64,000 nt of DNA from Sinomicrobium pectinilyticum (lineage in GTDB: Bacteria; Bacteroidota; Bacteroidia; Flavobacteriales; Flavobacteriaceae). Positions 36,123-44,768 of this stretch are shown here, piece after piece (the stretch's first letter is position 1; each line of letters starts with the position of its first letter). Below the pieces are notes generated by a model. The model was not told the DNA's origin and searched no databases. It was given only the letters and a program-made list of their open reading frames with translations. Location: assembly GCF_003725735.1 (NCBI RefSeq), contig NZ_RJTM01000026.1, forward strand, positions 1 through 64,000, written 5' to 3'. The translations under genes were made by a program, and so were the position numbers.

Positions 36123-39023
36123 TCACTTTCTCAAAGCCTCTTTTAATATGGTGACCGGATGTTTTGCTTTTCTTCCCGTTCCGTCCAGTATCTGGTGCCT
36201 GCAGCTGGTACCGTTCGCGGCGATAATGGTATCTGCCTCCGAACTCTGTATGGCCGGAAATAATCGTAGCCCCCCTACCTTCATACTTACTTCGTAATGT
36301 TCTTTTTCATAGCCGAAAGAACCTGCCATTCCACAACAACCACTGCTAATAATGCGTACATTATAGTTTGCGGGAAGGTTGAGAATATCAAAGGTTACTT
36401 TCTGATTGGACAGGGCTTTCTGGTGGCAATGGTTGTGTATTTTTACTTGTCTGGAATCGTCCGTGAACTGCGCCGCGGTAATATTTCCTTTTTGGATTTC
36501 GCCCGCGAGAAACTCTTCGATCAGAAACGAATTCCCCGCAATTCTGCCGGCTTCTTCCTTATCCGTAGCCAGCTTCATATATTCGTCCCGGAACGACAGG
36601 ACAGCGGAAGGTTCGAGACCTATCAACGGGCAGTTTCCGGAAACCATCTCCCGTAATTTTTCTATGTTCCTGTCTGCAGCTTTAGCCGCCTGCTTTAAAA
36701 AACCTTTGGAAATAAAGGTACGTCCGCTATCTCCCCTGTAGATATGGATACCGTATCCCAAACCTTGTAAAAGGTTTACTGCATCTTCTCCTATGTTTCC
36801 ATCTAAATAATTGGTAAATTCATCAATAAATAGCACAACTTCACCTTTTACTTTAATATTATCCGACGTGATCCCCGATTTTAAAACCGGTCTTTTAAAT
36901 GGTTTTAACAGAGGAAGATTTCTTTCCGGTGAAATGCCTATCACTTTTTTAAGCATGCCCGCCGTAATATTATTCCGGTACAGCTCATTTACCAGCCATG
37001 GAAAAACAGAGGCAAGACTATTGAGTTGCGCATTATAGGCAAACGCCTTGTCCCTCAGGCTCGTTCCGTTCTCCTTTTGGTACTGATAAAGAAATTCCGC
37101 TTTCAGAGTAGCCATATCCATGTTACTCGGGCATTCGCTGCTACAGGCTTTGCAGCTTAGACAGAGATCGAGAACTTCCTTGATCTCCTGATGGTCGAAC
37201 CTGTTTTCTTTTTCGGATCGGGTAAGAAATTCACGAAGGGTATTGGCCCGAGCACGTGTAGTATCCTTTTCGTCTTTCGTAGCGTGGTAACTGGGGCACA
37301 TTGCTCCGGCAGACAAATGGGTTTTCCGGCAATCGCCACTGCCGTTACACTGTTCCGTTGCCCTTAGTATTCCTTCCGATCCTGAAAAATCGAGGAAAGT
37401 CCGTATTTCCGGCTCCTTACGGTCCTTCTCATACCGAAGCGATTCGTCCATCGGAGGGGCATATACTATTTTTCCCGGGTTAAAGATATTTTCAGGATCA
37501 AAGGCAGACTTTATCTCCGTCAGCAGTTGATAGTTTTCGGCGCCAAGCATTAATTTTATGAACTCCGAACGCACAATTCCGTCACCGTGTTCCCCGCTCA
37601 GGGATCCGTTATATTTTTTCACCAGTTGTGCCACATCCGTAGTTATACGACGAAACATGGCCACATCGCCCGAGGTTTTCAGGTTGAGTATCGGTCTTAA
37701 ATGTAATTCCCCTGCTCCTGCATGAGCATAATAAACCGCTCTCTGGTGATATTTCTTCATCAGGGTTGAGAACTCGGCGATATAGAGGGCCAGGTCATCC
37801 AGGGCCACAGCAGTGTCTTCTATACAGGCCACAGCCTTTTTATCGCCCACGATATTGCCCAGGAGCCCCAGTCCGGCCTTCCGGAGTTCCAGTGCCTTCT
37901 GAATATCATCTCCGTATAATGCCGGGTAAGCATAACTCTGCCCGCTTTCCGCCAGGGCTTCCACTAACCTGTTTTTCCGCGCTTCCAATATTTTTTCATC
38001 ATCTGATCGCAATTCCAGCATAAGAATGGCCTGGGGGTCGCCTTCTATAAAAAAACGGTTGGCCATCTGGCTTTTGTTATTTTTGGTGCAGTCCAGTATT
38101 ATCTTATCCATCATTTCACAGGTAAACAGGTTGTGCTGCATTACCGGTACAACAGCATTAAGGCAGTTTTCAACACTCTCAAAATGGGCCGCCACCATAA
38201 CGCTGTATTTCGGGGGAAGGTCTTCCAGCTGCAATTTGATCCTGGTTATAAAGACCAGCGTACCTTCACTGCCACAGATCAGTTTACAGAGATTAAGATT
38301 TTCCCCATCCTGCTCAAACGGTTTCTGTTTAATGATCTCATCAATGGCATATCCGTTATTTCTTCGGTGAATTTCGGGTTTGGGATATGCACTGCGGATG
38401 CGTTCTCTTACTTCCTCAGGCATTAATTTATCATATAAACTCCTGTATATGTTTCCTTCTAAAGTATTTAGTTCAAGTTTTTCTTTAAACTCTTTTTCCG
38501 ATAATGATTTGAATACTACTTCCGACCCGTCAGCCAAAACAGCCTCTATTTCCAACACCTTATCCCGGGTAACTCCATACTGGATTGAGGTTGTCCCGCT
38601 GGAATTATTACCTACCATTCCGCCGATCATGCAACGGTTGGATGTGGATGTGTTCGGTCCGAAAAAGAGGTCGTACAAATGCAGGTATTCGTTCAGTTCG
38701 TCCCTTATAACACCGGGCTCCACATCTGCTGTTTTCTTTTCTTTGTCCACATGGAATATCCTGGTAAAGTAGCGTGACACGTCAACTACAATCCCTTCTC
38801 CTACACACTGCCCCGCCAGGGAAGTTCCTGCTGTTCTGGGAATAAGCGACAAATTATTCTCCGAAGCATATGCTATCAGTTTTTTTATATCTTCTTTAGT
38901 CCGTGGATATGCTACCGCGAGAGGAAGTTTCCGGTATACGGAAGCATCTGTAGCATAGATATTTCGATGTAAATCATCACTTCGTATTTCTCCTTCAAGC
39001 TGTAAACCTGCCGATTTTAACAT
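36123..39023 (-). CDS. FAD-linked oxidase with C-terminal Fe-S/CCG domains (D-lactate / D-2-hydroxyacid dehydrogenase type)
   Basis: A 966-residue protein. The N-terminal half is a GlcD-like FAD_binding_4/FAD-oxidase_C module ('AVAYPRTKEDIKKLIAYA', 'LIPRTAGTSLAGQCVGEG', 'NNSSGTTSIQYGVTRDKV', 'GEHGDGIVRSEFIKLML'). The C-terminal half has a 4Fe-4S motif 'CLSCKACSSECP' and the CCG region 'SSGCCGMAGSFGYEKEHYE'. It resembles YdiJ/Dld-II enzymes that pass electrons from D-lactate, D-2-hydroxyglutarate or glycolate to quinone; the substrate cannot be told. The start at 39023 (MLKSAG) is preferred to 39065 because a -7 box lies at 39070-39077. Monocistronic. Confidence 0.85.
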   Translation of the reverse strand: MLKSAGLQLEGEIRSDDLHRNIYATDASVYRKLPLAVAYPRTKEDIKKLIAYASENNLSLIPRTAGTSLAGQCVGEGIVVDVSRYFTRIFHVDKEKKTADVEPGVIRDELNEYLHLYDLFFGPNTSTSNRCMIGGMVGNNSSGTTSIQYGVTRDKVLEIEAVLADGSEVVFKSLSEKEFKEKLELNTLEGNIYRSLYDKLMPEEVRERIRSAYPKPEIHRRNNGYAIDEIIKQKPFEQDGENLNLCKLICGSEGTLVFITRIKLQLEDLPPKYSVMVAAHFESVENCLNAVVPVMQHNLFTCEMMDKIILDCTKNNKSQMANRFFIEGDPQAILMLELRSDDEKILEARKNRLVEALAESGQSYAYPALYGDDIQKALELRKAGLGLLGNIVGDKKAVACIEDTAVALDDLALYIAEFSTLMKKYHQRAVYYAHAGAGELHLRPILNLKTSGDVAMFRRITTDVAQLVKKYNGSLSGEHGDGIVRSEFIKLMLGAENYQLLTEIKSAFDPENIFNPGKIVYAPPMDESLRYEKDRKEPEIRTFLDFSGSEGILRATEQCNGSGDCRKTHLSAGAMCPSYHATKDEKDTTRARANTLREFLTRSEKENRFDHQEIKEVLDLCLSCKACSSECPSNMDMATLKAEFLYQYQKENGTSLRDKAFAYNAQLNSLASVFPWLVNELYRNNITAGMLKKVIGISPERNLPLLKPFKRPVLKSGITSDNIKVKGEVVLFIDEFTNYLDGNIGEDAVNLLQGLGYGIHIYRGDSGRTFISKGFLKQAAKAADRNIEKLREMVSGNCPLIGLEPSAVLSFRDEYMKLATDKEEAGRIAGNSFLIEEFLAGEIQKGNITAAQFTDDSRQVKIHNHCHQKALSNQKVTFDILNLPANYNVRIISSGCCGMAGSFGYEKEHYEVSMKVGGLRLFPAIQSSEADTIIAANGTSCRHQILDGTGRKAKHPVTILKEALRK

Positions 39024-39069
39024 GAGTCTGATAAGATTTGTGTAAAAATAGCGTTGTAATGGCATTAAA

Positions 39070-39077
39070 CAAAGTTA
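39070..39077 (-). promoter_or_regulatory. Promoter -7 box of the FAD/Fe-S oxidoreductase gene
   Basis: TAACTTTG on the minus strand (TAnnTTTG). It places transcription start near 39063, inside the longer ORF start, supporting the ATG at 39023. It lies within the untranslated leader of the divergent outer-membrane protein gene. Confidence 0.4.
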
Positions 39078-39088
39078 AATTGAACTAT

Positions 39089-39565
39089 ATGAGAAAAATA
39101 TTCTTGTTCTGTATTGTTGTACTTGGCGCTGCTTCCTTATCTCACGCACAGCGCATATCTCCGAATGCTCTGGGATTGCGTATCGGCGACAGTGACGGGT
39201 TTGGTGCCGAGGTCTCCTATCAAAGATTATTAAAGAGTAACACCCGCCTGGAACTCGATCTGGGGTGGCGCGATTCAAATCATGTAGACGCTGTTAAACT
39301 GACCGCACTCCATCAATGGGTCTGGAGGCTCGATGGTAATTTTAACTGGTTTGCAGGTGCCGGTGGCGGATTGGGTAGTTATGACAATGAGCGACTGGAC
39401 AAAAGCGGAACTTTTTTATTTCTGGCAGGAGACATAGGCCTGGAATATAATTTCGATATTCCTCTTGTTCTCTCTCTTGATATGCGCCCTGAATTGGGAT
39501 TTAACGATTACTACAGGGATGATCTCGATCTGGATATTGCCCTGGGTATCCGGTTTCAGTTCTAA
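39089..39565 (+). CDS. Small outer-membrane beta-barrel protein, tandem copy 1
   Basis: A 158-residue protein with signal peptide (MRKIFLFCIVVLGAASLSHAQ) and alternating amphipathic strands rich in Gly/Asp ('ALGLRIGDSDGFGAEVSYQR', 'RLELDLGWRD', 'FNWFAGAGGGLGSYDN', 'LDLDIALGIRFQF'). The final aromatic Phe is typical of BAM-inserted barrels. It probably has about eight strands. The start at 39089 gives a clean signal peptide, while the upstream in-frame ATG at 39038 does not. The next gene is a close paralogue, 141 bases on. Function unknown. Confidence 0.82.
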   Translation: MRKIFLFCIVVLGAASLSHAQRISPNALGLRIGDSDGFGAEVSYQRLLKSNTRLELDLGWRDSNHVDAVKLTALHQWVWRLDGNFNWFAGAGGGLGSYDNERLDKSGTFLFLAGDIGLEYNFDIPLVLSLDMRPELGFNDYYRDDLDLDIALGIRFQF

Positions 39566-39706
39566 TACACTGAAACAAAGTAAGTTTTAGGGCTATTCTT
39601 CTATTTTGAAACCGGATTCGCAAATATCATCTGGATTTGGATGTAAGAATATTAAAAAAATTCCTTATCTTGAACTATAAATATTGTTAAATTAATAATA
39701 TCTGTT

Positions 39707-40183
39707 ATGAAAAAAATTGTTTTTTTGGCCGTTTTATTCGTAGGGACTATGGCAACATCTCAGGCCCAGGAGATCTCTCCAAATGCCCTTGGGCTCCGTT
39801 TAGGAGACAGTAAGGGTTTTGGTGCCGAAATCTCCTATCAGAGAGCCCTGGGAGCCAATAACCGACTGGAACTCGACCTGGGTTGGAGAGACTCCGACAA
39901 TGTGGATGCCTTTAAACTTACTGGTTTGTACCAATGGGTATGGAACCTGGAAGGTAATTTTAACTGGTATGCAGGCGCAGGTGGTGGTCTGGGTAGCTAC
40001 GACAATAACGATATTGACGACAGCGGTGCCTTCTTTTTTATAGCAGGTGACGTTGGTATCGAATATGATTTTGATATTCCTCTTATTTTATCCCTCGATT
40101 TCCGGCCGGAGCTGGGTTTTACGGATGAATACAGAGACGGACTGGACCTGGACATAGCTCTGGGTATCCGTTATCAATTCTAA
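39707..40183 (+). CDS. Small outer-membrane beta-barrel protein, tandem copy 2
   Basis: A 158-residue paralogue of the preceding protein with the same length, signal peptide (ending 'TSQAQ') and near-identical core: 'ISPNALGLRLGDSKGFGAE', 'NNRLELDLGWRDSDNVDAF', 'NFNWYAGAGGGLGSYDN', ending 'LDLDIALGIRYQF'. Differences cluster in the turns, e.g. 'NERLDKSG' against 'NNDIDDSG'. This fits a tandem duplication with diverged exposed loops. A strong terminator follows 25 bases after the stop. Function unknown. Confidence 0.82.
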   Translation: MKKIVFLAVLFVGTMATSQAQEISPNALGLRLGDSKGFGAEISYQRALGANNRLELDLGWRDSDNVDAFKLTGLYQWVWNLEGNFNWYAGAGGGLGSYDNNDIDDSGAFFFIAGDVGIEYDFDIPLILSLDFRPELGFTDEYRDGLDLDIALGIRYQF

Positions 40184-40208
40184 AGATATAATATCGACAT
40201 TATATTTC

Positions 40209-40243
40209 AACTCCCGAAAGCTCCGGTTTTCGGGAGTTTTTTT
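40209..40243 (+). terminator. Terminator after the tandem beta-barrel genes
   Basis: Perfect 11-base stem AACTCCCGAAA (40209-40219) / TTTCGGGAGTT (40228-40238), loop 8, then TTTTT. Confidence 0.88.
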
Positions 40244-40375
40244 ATGCAGTACCGACAGGATCTCAGAAAACATGCCCGATATTTTTCCCGCAATCCCCGA
40301 TGGATGTGTTTCCCATTGCTTTCACTTCTGTATTTTATCTGTTATTAGTACCTTTAGGTCCAAAATCCAAGAATA

Positions 40376-41533
40376 ATGTCTTTTAAGAATATTTCCCGTG
40401 CCTTTTTTCTGTGCCTCGCATTAAACAGCATCCTGATGTCCTGCAACTCCCGGAACAAGGAGCAGGACCAAACTCAAAAAGAGAATACGGAGCACGAAGT
40501 CCCGGATAGTATAACTTCATGTGAAACCGGGCTTCCGCAACGGTTTTCCGGTAACCCGGACAGCAGTTCCGCAAGTATTCCGCAAGGAGAAGTTTCGCAT
40601 GAGGGAATGGTCTGGATCCCCGCGGGAGAATTTTATATGGGGGCTTCCGACGATGAAGGACGGCAGGATGAATATCCCTCACATAAGGTAAGAGTAAATG
40701 GTTTCTGGATGGATGAAACGGAAGTAACCAATGCCCAGTTCCGGAAATTTACAGAAGAAACAGGTTATATTACCACGGCGGAAAAAGCACCATTATGGGA
40801 AGACATCAAACAACAGCTTCCTCCGGGTACACCTAAGCCCCATGACAGCGTTTTTGTTGCCGCTTCTCTTGTATTCACTCCTCCGGCACACCCGGTGCCC
40901 CTGAACAATGCATCGCAATGGTGGAGCTGGATGAAGGGTGCCGATTGGAAACACCCTGAAGGACCGGAAAGTTCCATTGAAGGAAAGGACAATTACCCGG
41001 TAGTGCACATCTCCTGGGATGATGCCAATGCCTATGCCAGGTGGGCCGGAAAAAGGCTTCCTACCGAGGCGGAATGGGAATTCGCTTCCCGTGGCGGGCT
41101 GAAAGACAACAAATACCCATGGGGGAATGAAGATATAGAAGCGGGTAATCCCAAAGCCAATACCTGGCAGGGAACCTTCCCGAACAAAAATACCGATTGG
41201 GATGCCTATCTCCTTGCCGCCCCTGTCAAATCCTTTTCCCCGAACGGATATGGATTGTATGACATGGCCGGAAACGTATGGGAATGGTGTTCGGACTGGT
41301 ATCACAACGATTATTACCAGCAGTTACAGGATAAAACCACCGACAACCCGAAAGGCCCGGAAACCAGCTACGATCCCATGGAACCTACCGTTCCGAAAAA
41401 AGTGATCCGTGGCGGATCTTTTCTGTGTAATGCATCCTACTGCAAAGGGTACCGGGTAACATCGCGTATGAAATCATCTCCTGACACCGGTATGCAGCAT
41501 ACGGGTTTCCGGTGTGTTTCCTCCGGAAAATAA
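40376..41533 (+). CDS. Lipoprotein formylglycine-generating enzyme (sulfatase-modifying factor)
   Basis: A 385-residue FGE-sulfatase family protein with a lipoprotein signal ('LNSILMSC', Cys23). The body starts 'GMVWIPAGEFYMGASDDEG' and contains 'WMDETEVTNAQFRKFTEETG', 'YPVVHISWDDANAYARWAGK' and 'AGNVWEWCSDWY'. The C-terminal 'GGSFLCNASYCKGYR' retains both catalytic cysteines of human SUMF1 (Cys351 and Cys356 here), so it is probably a true formylglycine-generating enzyme that activates type I sulfatases, using copper and oxygen in an oxidising compartment. No sulfatase gene lies in this window. Gene is followed closely by an unrelated binding-protein gene. Confidence 0.9.
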   Translation: MSFKNISRAFFLCLALNSILMSCNSRNKEQDQTQKENTEHEVPDSITSCETGLPQRFSGNPDSSSASIPQGEVSHEGMVWIPAGEFYMGASDDEGRQDEYPSHKVRVNGFWMDETEVTNAQFRKFTEETGYITTAEKAPLWEDIKQQLPPGTPKPHDSVFVAASLVFTPPAHPVPLNNASQWWSWMKGADWKHPEGPESSIEGKDNYPVVHISWDDANAYARWAGKRLPTEAEWEFASRGGLKDNKYPWGNEDIEAGNPKANTWQGTFPNKNTDWDAYLLAAPVKSFSPNGYGLYDMAGNVWEWCSDWYHNDYYQQLQDKTTDNPKGPETSYDPMEPTVPKKVIRGGSFLCNASYCKGYRVTSRMKSSPDTGMQHTGFRCVSSGK

Positions 41534-41609
41534 CCCGGATAGCAGTACAGTCCGGAATTCAGCCTGCCCCGGAACTGTATCCCAGGCAGGGAACGTAAAT
41601 TTTTTTTGA

Positions 41610-42461
41610 ATGAAAACCATAAAGATCACCGGGGTTCCGGAGCATTTTAACCTTCCGTGGCACTTTGCTATAGAAGAAGGGGCTTTTAAAGAAAGAGGCA
41701 TTGACCTGCAATGGAAAGACACTCCCGAAGGCACGGGTAAAATGTGCAACATGCTGCGGGAAGGAGAAACCGACATTGCCATTATTCTCACCGAAGGCAT
41801 CGTAAAGGATATAACAGCGGGGAATCCTTCCGGCATAGTACAAACTTATATAGAAAGTCCGTTAATATGGGGCATTCATGTGGCAGAGGCATCCGGCTAC
41901 CGGAAAATCGAAGACCTTCGTAACACTACAGTCGCTATAAGCCGTTTCGGTTCAGGGTCGCACCTGATGGCTTTCGTTAATGCCCGTAAAACAGGATGGG
42001 ATACTGAAAATCTCAAATTTGAAGTCGTGAATACGATAGACGGTGCGGTCGATGCCCTCACAACCGGCAGGGCAGATTATTTTATGTGGGAACGCTTCAT
42101 GACCAAGCCCCTGGTAGACAGAGGGATATTTCGTAGTATTGGTGACTGCCCTACCCCCTGGCCCTGCTTTGTCATCGCCGTACGGAATGAAATACTGGAA
42201 AAAAACAGGAATGTGATTAAACACATCCTCGAAGTCATAAATATATATACGGAGGATTTTAAACAGATACCCAGTATAGACAGGACCCTGGCCAATCGAT
42301 TCGATCAGAAAGCCGAAGACATTTCGGAATGGCTTTCCTTGACCCGGTGGAGCCAGTCCCCTATGAACAAACAGACCATAGAAACCGTACAGGACCAGCT
42401 TCTGGAACTGAACCTCATTCCGGAAAAACTGCCTTATGAAAAGCTGGTTACCCTCGTGTAG
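41610..42461 (+). CDS. Cytoplasmic NMT1/SsuA-like periplasmic-binding-fold protein, orphan
   Basis: A 283-residue type-2 periplasmic-binding-protein fold: 'PEHFNLPWHFAIEEGAFKER' and 'GIDLQWKDTPEGTGKMCNML' at the start, 'VAISRFGSGSHLMAFVNARK' and 'DALTTGRADYFMWERFMTKP' further on. Such proteins normally deliver thiamine precursors, sulfonates or nitrate to ABC transporters, but this one has no signal peptide or lipobox and no permease or ATPase gene next to it. It may therefore bind a cytoplasmic ligand or be an enzyme, as THI5/NMT1 is in yeast. Function unknown. It starts 76 bases after the FGE gene and ends in a shared terminator. Confidence 0.75.
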   Translation: MKTIKITGVPEHFNLPWHFAIEEGAFKERGIDLQWKDTPEGTGKMCNMLREGETDIAIILTEGIVKDITAGNPSGIVQTYIESPLIWGIHVAEASGYRKIEDLRNTTVAISRFGSGSHLMAFVNARKTGWDTENLKFEVVNTIDGAVDALTTGRADYFMWERFMTKPLVDRGIFRSIGDCPTPWPCFVIAVRNEILEKNRNVIKHILEVINIYTEDFKQIPSIDRTLANRFDQKAEDISEWLSLTRWSQSPMNKQTIETVQDQLLELNLIPEKLPYEKLVTLV

Positions 42462-42468
42462 CCCTTGC

Positions 42469-42508
42469 ATTTCAGGTTGTGTATTTCTGTTGGTATACAA
42501 CCTGAAAT
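42469..42508. terminator. Bidirectional stem-loop between the binding-protein gene and ung
   Basis: Perfect 12-base stem ATTTCAGGTTGT (42469-42480) / ACAACCTGAAAT (42497-42508). No long T-run, but it is placed exactly between two convergent stop codons. Confidence 0.65.
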
Positions 42509-42517
42509 CCTATCAAA

Positions 42518-43183
42518 TCACCATCGCACAGGTTCTTTTCCCACACTCTCCAGGTAAGCATTGGCCTTACTAAAATGTTTATTGCCAAACCATAATCCCC
42601 GGTTAGCACTCAACGGCGAAGGATGCCCTGTTTCCAGTACAAAATGTTTGCTCCGGTCTATTTTACTTCCCTTTCGTTTGGCGTAACCTCCCCATAGCAT
42701 AAACACCACATTTTCCTTTTCGTCTGATACTTTCTGAATGACGGCATCCGTAAAATTTTCCCATCCCCTGTTCTGATGGCTCCCGGCCTGGCGTGCTCTC
42801 ACAGTTAATGTAGCATTGAGAAGCAGCACACCCTGGTCTGCCCAGCGTTCCAGGTTACCGCTCTTGGGATATGGGGTGCCCACATCTGCTTCTATTTCGT
42901 GAAAAATATTGATAAGTGACGGCGGATGTGGTATTCCATCGTTAACCGAAAAACAAAGCCCGTTAGCCTGTCCGGGGCCATGATAGGGGTCCTGGCCAAT
43001 AATCACCACTTTAACATCATCAAAACTACAATGCTCGAAAGCAGAAAAGATCTCGCTTCCTTTAGGATAGCATTTGTGTTGTCGGTATTCGCTTTTAACA
43101 AAGTTTATGAGAGATGCAAAATAGGGTTTCTCAAATTCCGGTTCCAGTCTGGCTTTCCAGCTGGCTTCTATGTCTACATTCAT
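42518..43183 (-). CDS. ung: Uracil-DNA glycosylase, family 1
   Basis: A 221-residue base-excision-repair enzyme removing uracil from DNA. 'VVIIGQDPYHGPGQANGLCF' (59-78) contains the catalytic Asp65, and 'GHPSPLSANRG' (186-196) contains His187 and the DNA-intercalating loop. 'LLLNATLTVRARQAGSHQNRGW' is the middle signature. Full length for the family. Monocistronic, convergent with the binding-protein gene. Confidence 0.96.
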   Translation of the reverse strand: MNVDIEASWKARLEPEFEKPYFASLINFVKSEYRQHKCYPKGSEIFSAFEHCSFDDVKVVIIGQDPYHGPGQANGLCFSVNDGIPHPPSLINIFHEIEADVGTPYPKSGNLERWADQGVLLLNATLTVRARQAGSHQNRGWENFTDAVIQKVSDEKENVVFMLWGGYAKRKGSKIDRSKHFVLETGHPSPLSANRGLWFGNKHFSKANAYLESVGKEPVRW

Positions 43184-43286
43184 TCTTTGTGGTTTGTCTA
43201 TGCCAAAAATAACGAATCCGGAAAGTATATCAAAAAAGCCGGTGTAGCTGTTATTAACAATGGCAGCAAATTACGGTCCCGCAGTT

Positions 43287-44387
43287 CTATAGCTTTACTT
43301 CGCCTCCGTCTGCTGCAGATTTATATATGGCCTCTACTATACGGATATCCCTGAGTCCTTCTTCTCCGGGTACCAGCATGGGCTTTTTCTGCATAATGGC
43401 CAGTGCATCATCATCCATTTGTCTGATCTGCTGCCACGGAAGCTTGTAGCGATGATTAATTTCTCCCAACGGGCTGCTGCCCTTAACTCCTTCATAAGCA
43501 GAAAAAGGAGCCATTTCAATATTCCCTTTATCGCACGCTATATTGAGAAAGTTTACATTCTCCCCGAAACTGGTTTTAATATCTGCAAAAACACCTCCGG
43601 GAAATTCCAGTCTTGCCACGGCGGTCTCATCGAGACCGTTCTTATAAATTTCCGGTCTGGTAGTAGATAATTCGGCGGAGACCACTGCTACGGGTTCCAT
43701 GGCAGATCCCAGCCGGGCTCCCTGAATGGCATATACTCCCATATCGTACAGAGCACCGCCTCCCATTTCCTTTTTTTGCTTCCAGTGGTCGGTACGGTTA
43801 TCCCGGTACCCGGCAGCGCAATTTATATTCCTGACATTCCCCAGTAGTTTTTCCTGCACAATACGCCGGTATTCCTGTGTGTTTGGTTCGTGATGGAGTC
43901 TGTAACCGATAGCAAGCGATCTTTTATTCTTATTGCAGGCATCTATCATATCCCTGCATTCCTGTTCCGTAATCGCCATTGGCTTTTCGCACCAGACATG
44001 TTTTCCGGCTTCCGCTGCCCTGACGGAATATTCCCGGTGCATAGACGGCGGCAGGACCACATAGACCACATCGATATCCGGATTATCCGCTATCGTATCA
44101 AAATTTTCATAATTATAGATATTCTTATCCGGAATATTGTATTTTTTCCTCCATCTTTCCGCTTTGGCAGGGGTCCCGGTTACAATTCCCGCAAGAAAAC
44201 AGTTCTTGGTCTGCTGCAATGCCGGGGCCAGCAGATCGGTACTATAGTATCCGAGTCCTACGAGGGCTACTCCCAGACGTTCTTTGGATTTATTACCGGC
44301 AGATAATAACAGGTTTGGCGTAAGGGCAACGGCGCCACTTCCCAGGGCCATAGTCTTCAATACGGTTCTTCTTGATAAAGAGTTCAT
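43287..44387 (-). CDS. Tat-exported Gfo/Idh/MocA-family oxidoreductase
   Basis: A 366-residue sugar-type oxidoreductase. The N-terminus 'MNSLSRRTVLKTMALGSGAV' is a twin-arginine signal, so it is folded with cofactor and exported to the periplasm. The Rossmann part begins 'GVALVGLGYYSTDLLAPAL'. The family lysine is in 'HVWCEKPMAIT', and 'DMGVYAIQGARLG' belongs to the C-terminal domain. It resembles glucose-fructose oxidoreductase. Exported Gfo/Idh proteins in Bacteroidota often oxidise sugars or glycosides, including 3-keto-glycoside routes. Substrate unknown. Monocistronic. Confidence 0.88.
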   Translation of the reverse strand: MNSLSRRTVLKTMALGSGAVALTPNLLLSAGNKSKERLGVALVGLGYYSTDLLAPALQQTKNCFLAGIVTGTPAKAERWRKKYNIPDKNIYNYENFDTIADNPDIDVVYVVLPPSMHREYSVRAAEAGKHVWCEKPMAITEQECRDMIDACNKNKRSLAIGYRLHHEPNTQEYRRIVQEKLLGNVRNINCAAGYRDNRTDHWKQKKEMGGGALYDMGVYAIQGARLGSAMEPVAVVSAELSTTRPEIYKNGLDETAVARLEFPGGVFADIKTSFGENVNFLNIACDKGNIEMAPFSAYEGVKGSSPLGEINHRYKLPWQQIRQMDDDALAIMQKKPMLVPGEEGLRDIRIVEAIYKSAADGGEVKL

Positions 44388-44768
44388 GGTTTACAGAAGT
44401 TTTGATATCAGACGATTAAGTTAATTATTTTTTACACTTAATCAAATTCTTCCGGAAATTAGTTTGACCATTGACAGCTTATATCATGAATGCACAATAG
44501 AAAGGTTCAGACTTCGGCAACTTCATCCTATACACCAAAGGTTTTAATATCCAAGCAGGGTACCAGGCAAGCATGAGCATACCTTTTCGGCCGGAGCGGA
44601 TACGGAGATAAAAAAGCATAAAAAACGGCTCCGGAAGGCTGCCTCAAAAAATCACCATCTTCAGCGAAGCCGGGGATACCGGATATGGCAGGATAGGATA
44701 TTCCGACTCCGCCCGAGATAGCAGTATTAAAATATCAGATAGCCGGACATTGAATCGCTACAAGACAA
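44388..44768. other. 381-bp intergenic stretch with no recognisable gene
   Basis: Separates the Tat-exported oxidoreductase start from the aldo/keto reductase stop. No ORF, RNA gene or clear terminator was seen. A distant inverted pair CCGGAGC (44591-44597) / GCTCCGG (44638-44644) is the only structure noticed. It must also contain the promoter for the minus-strand oxidoreductase, but no good TAnnTTTG box was found. Confidence 0.4.

Noticed and set aside
44591-44644. Inverted repeat CCGGAGC / GCTCCGG in the 44.4-44.8 kb gap as a terminator
   Set aside because: The 40-base loop and lack of a T-run make a functional terminator unlikely.
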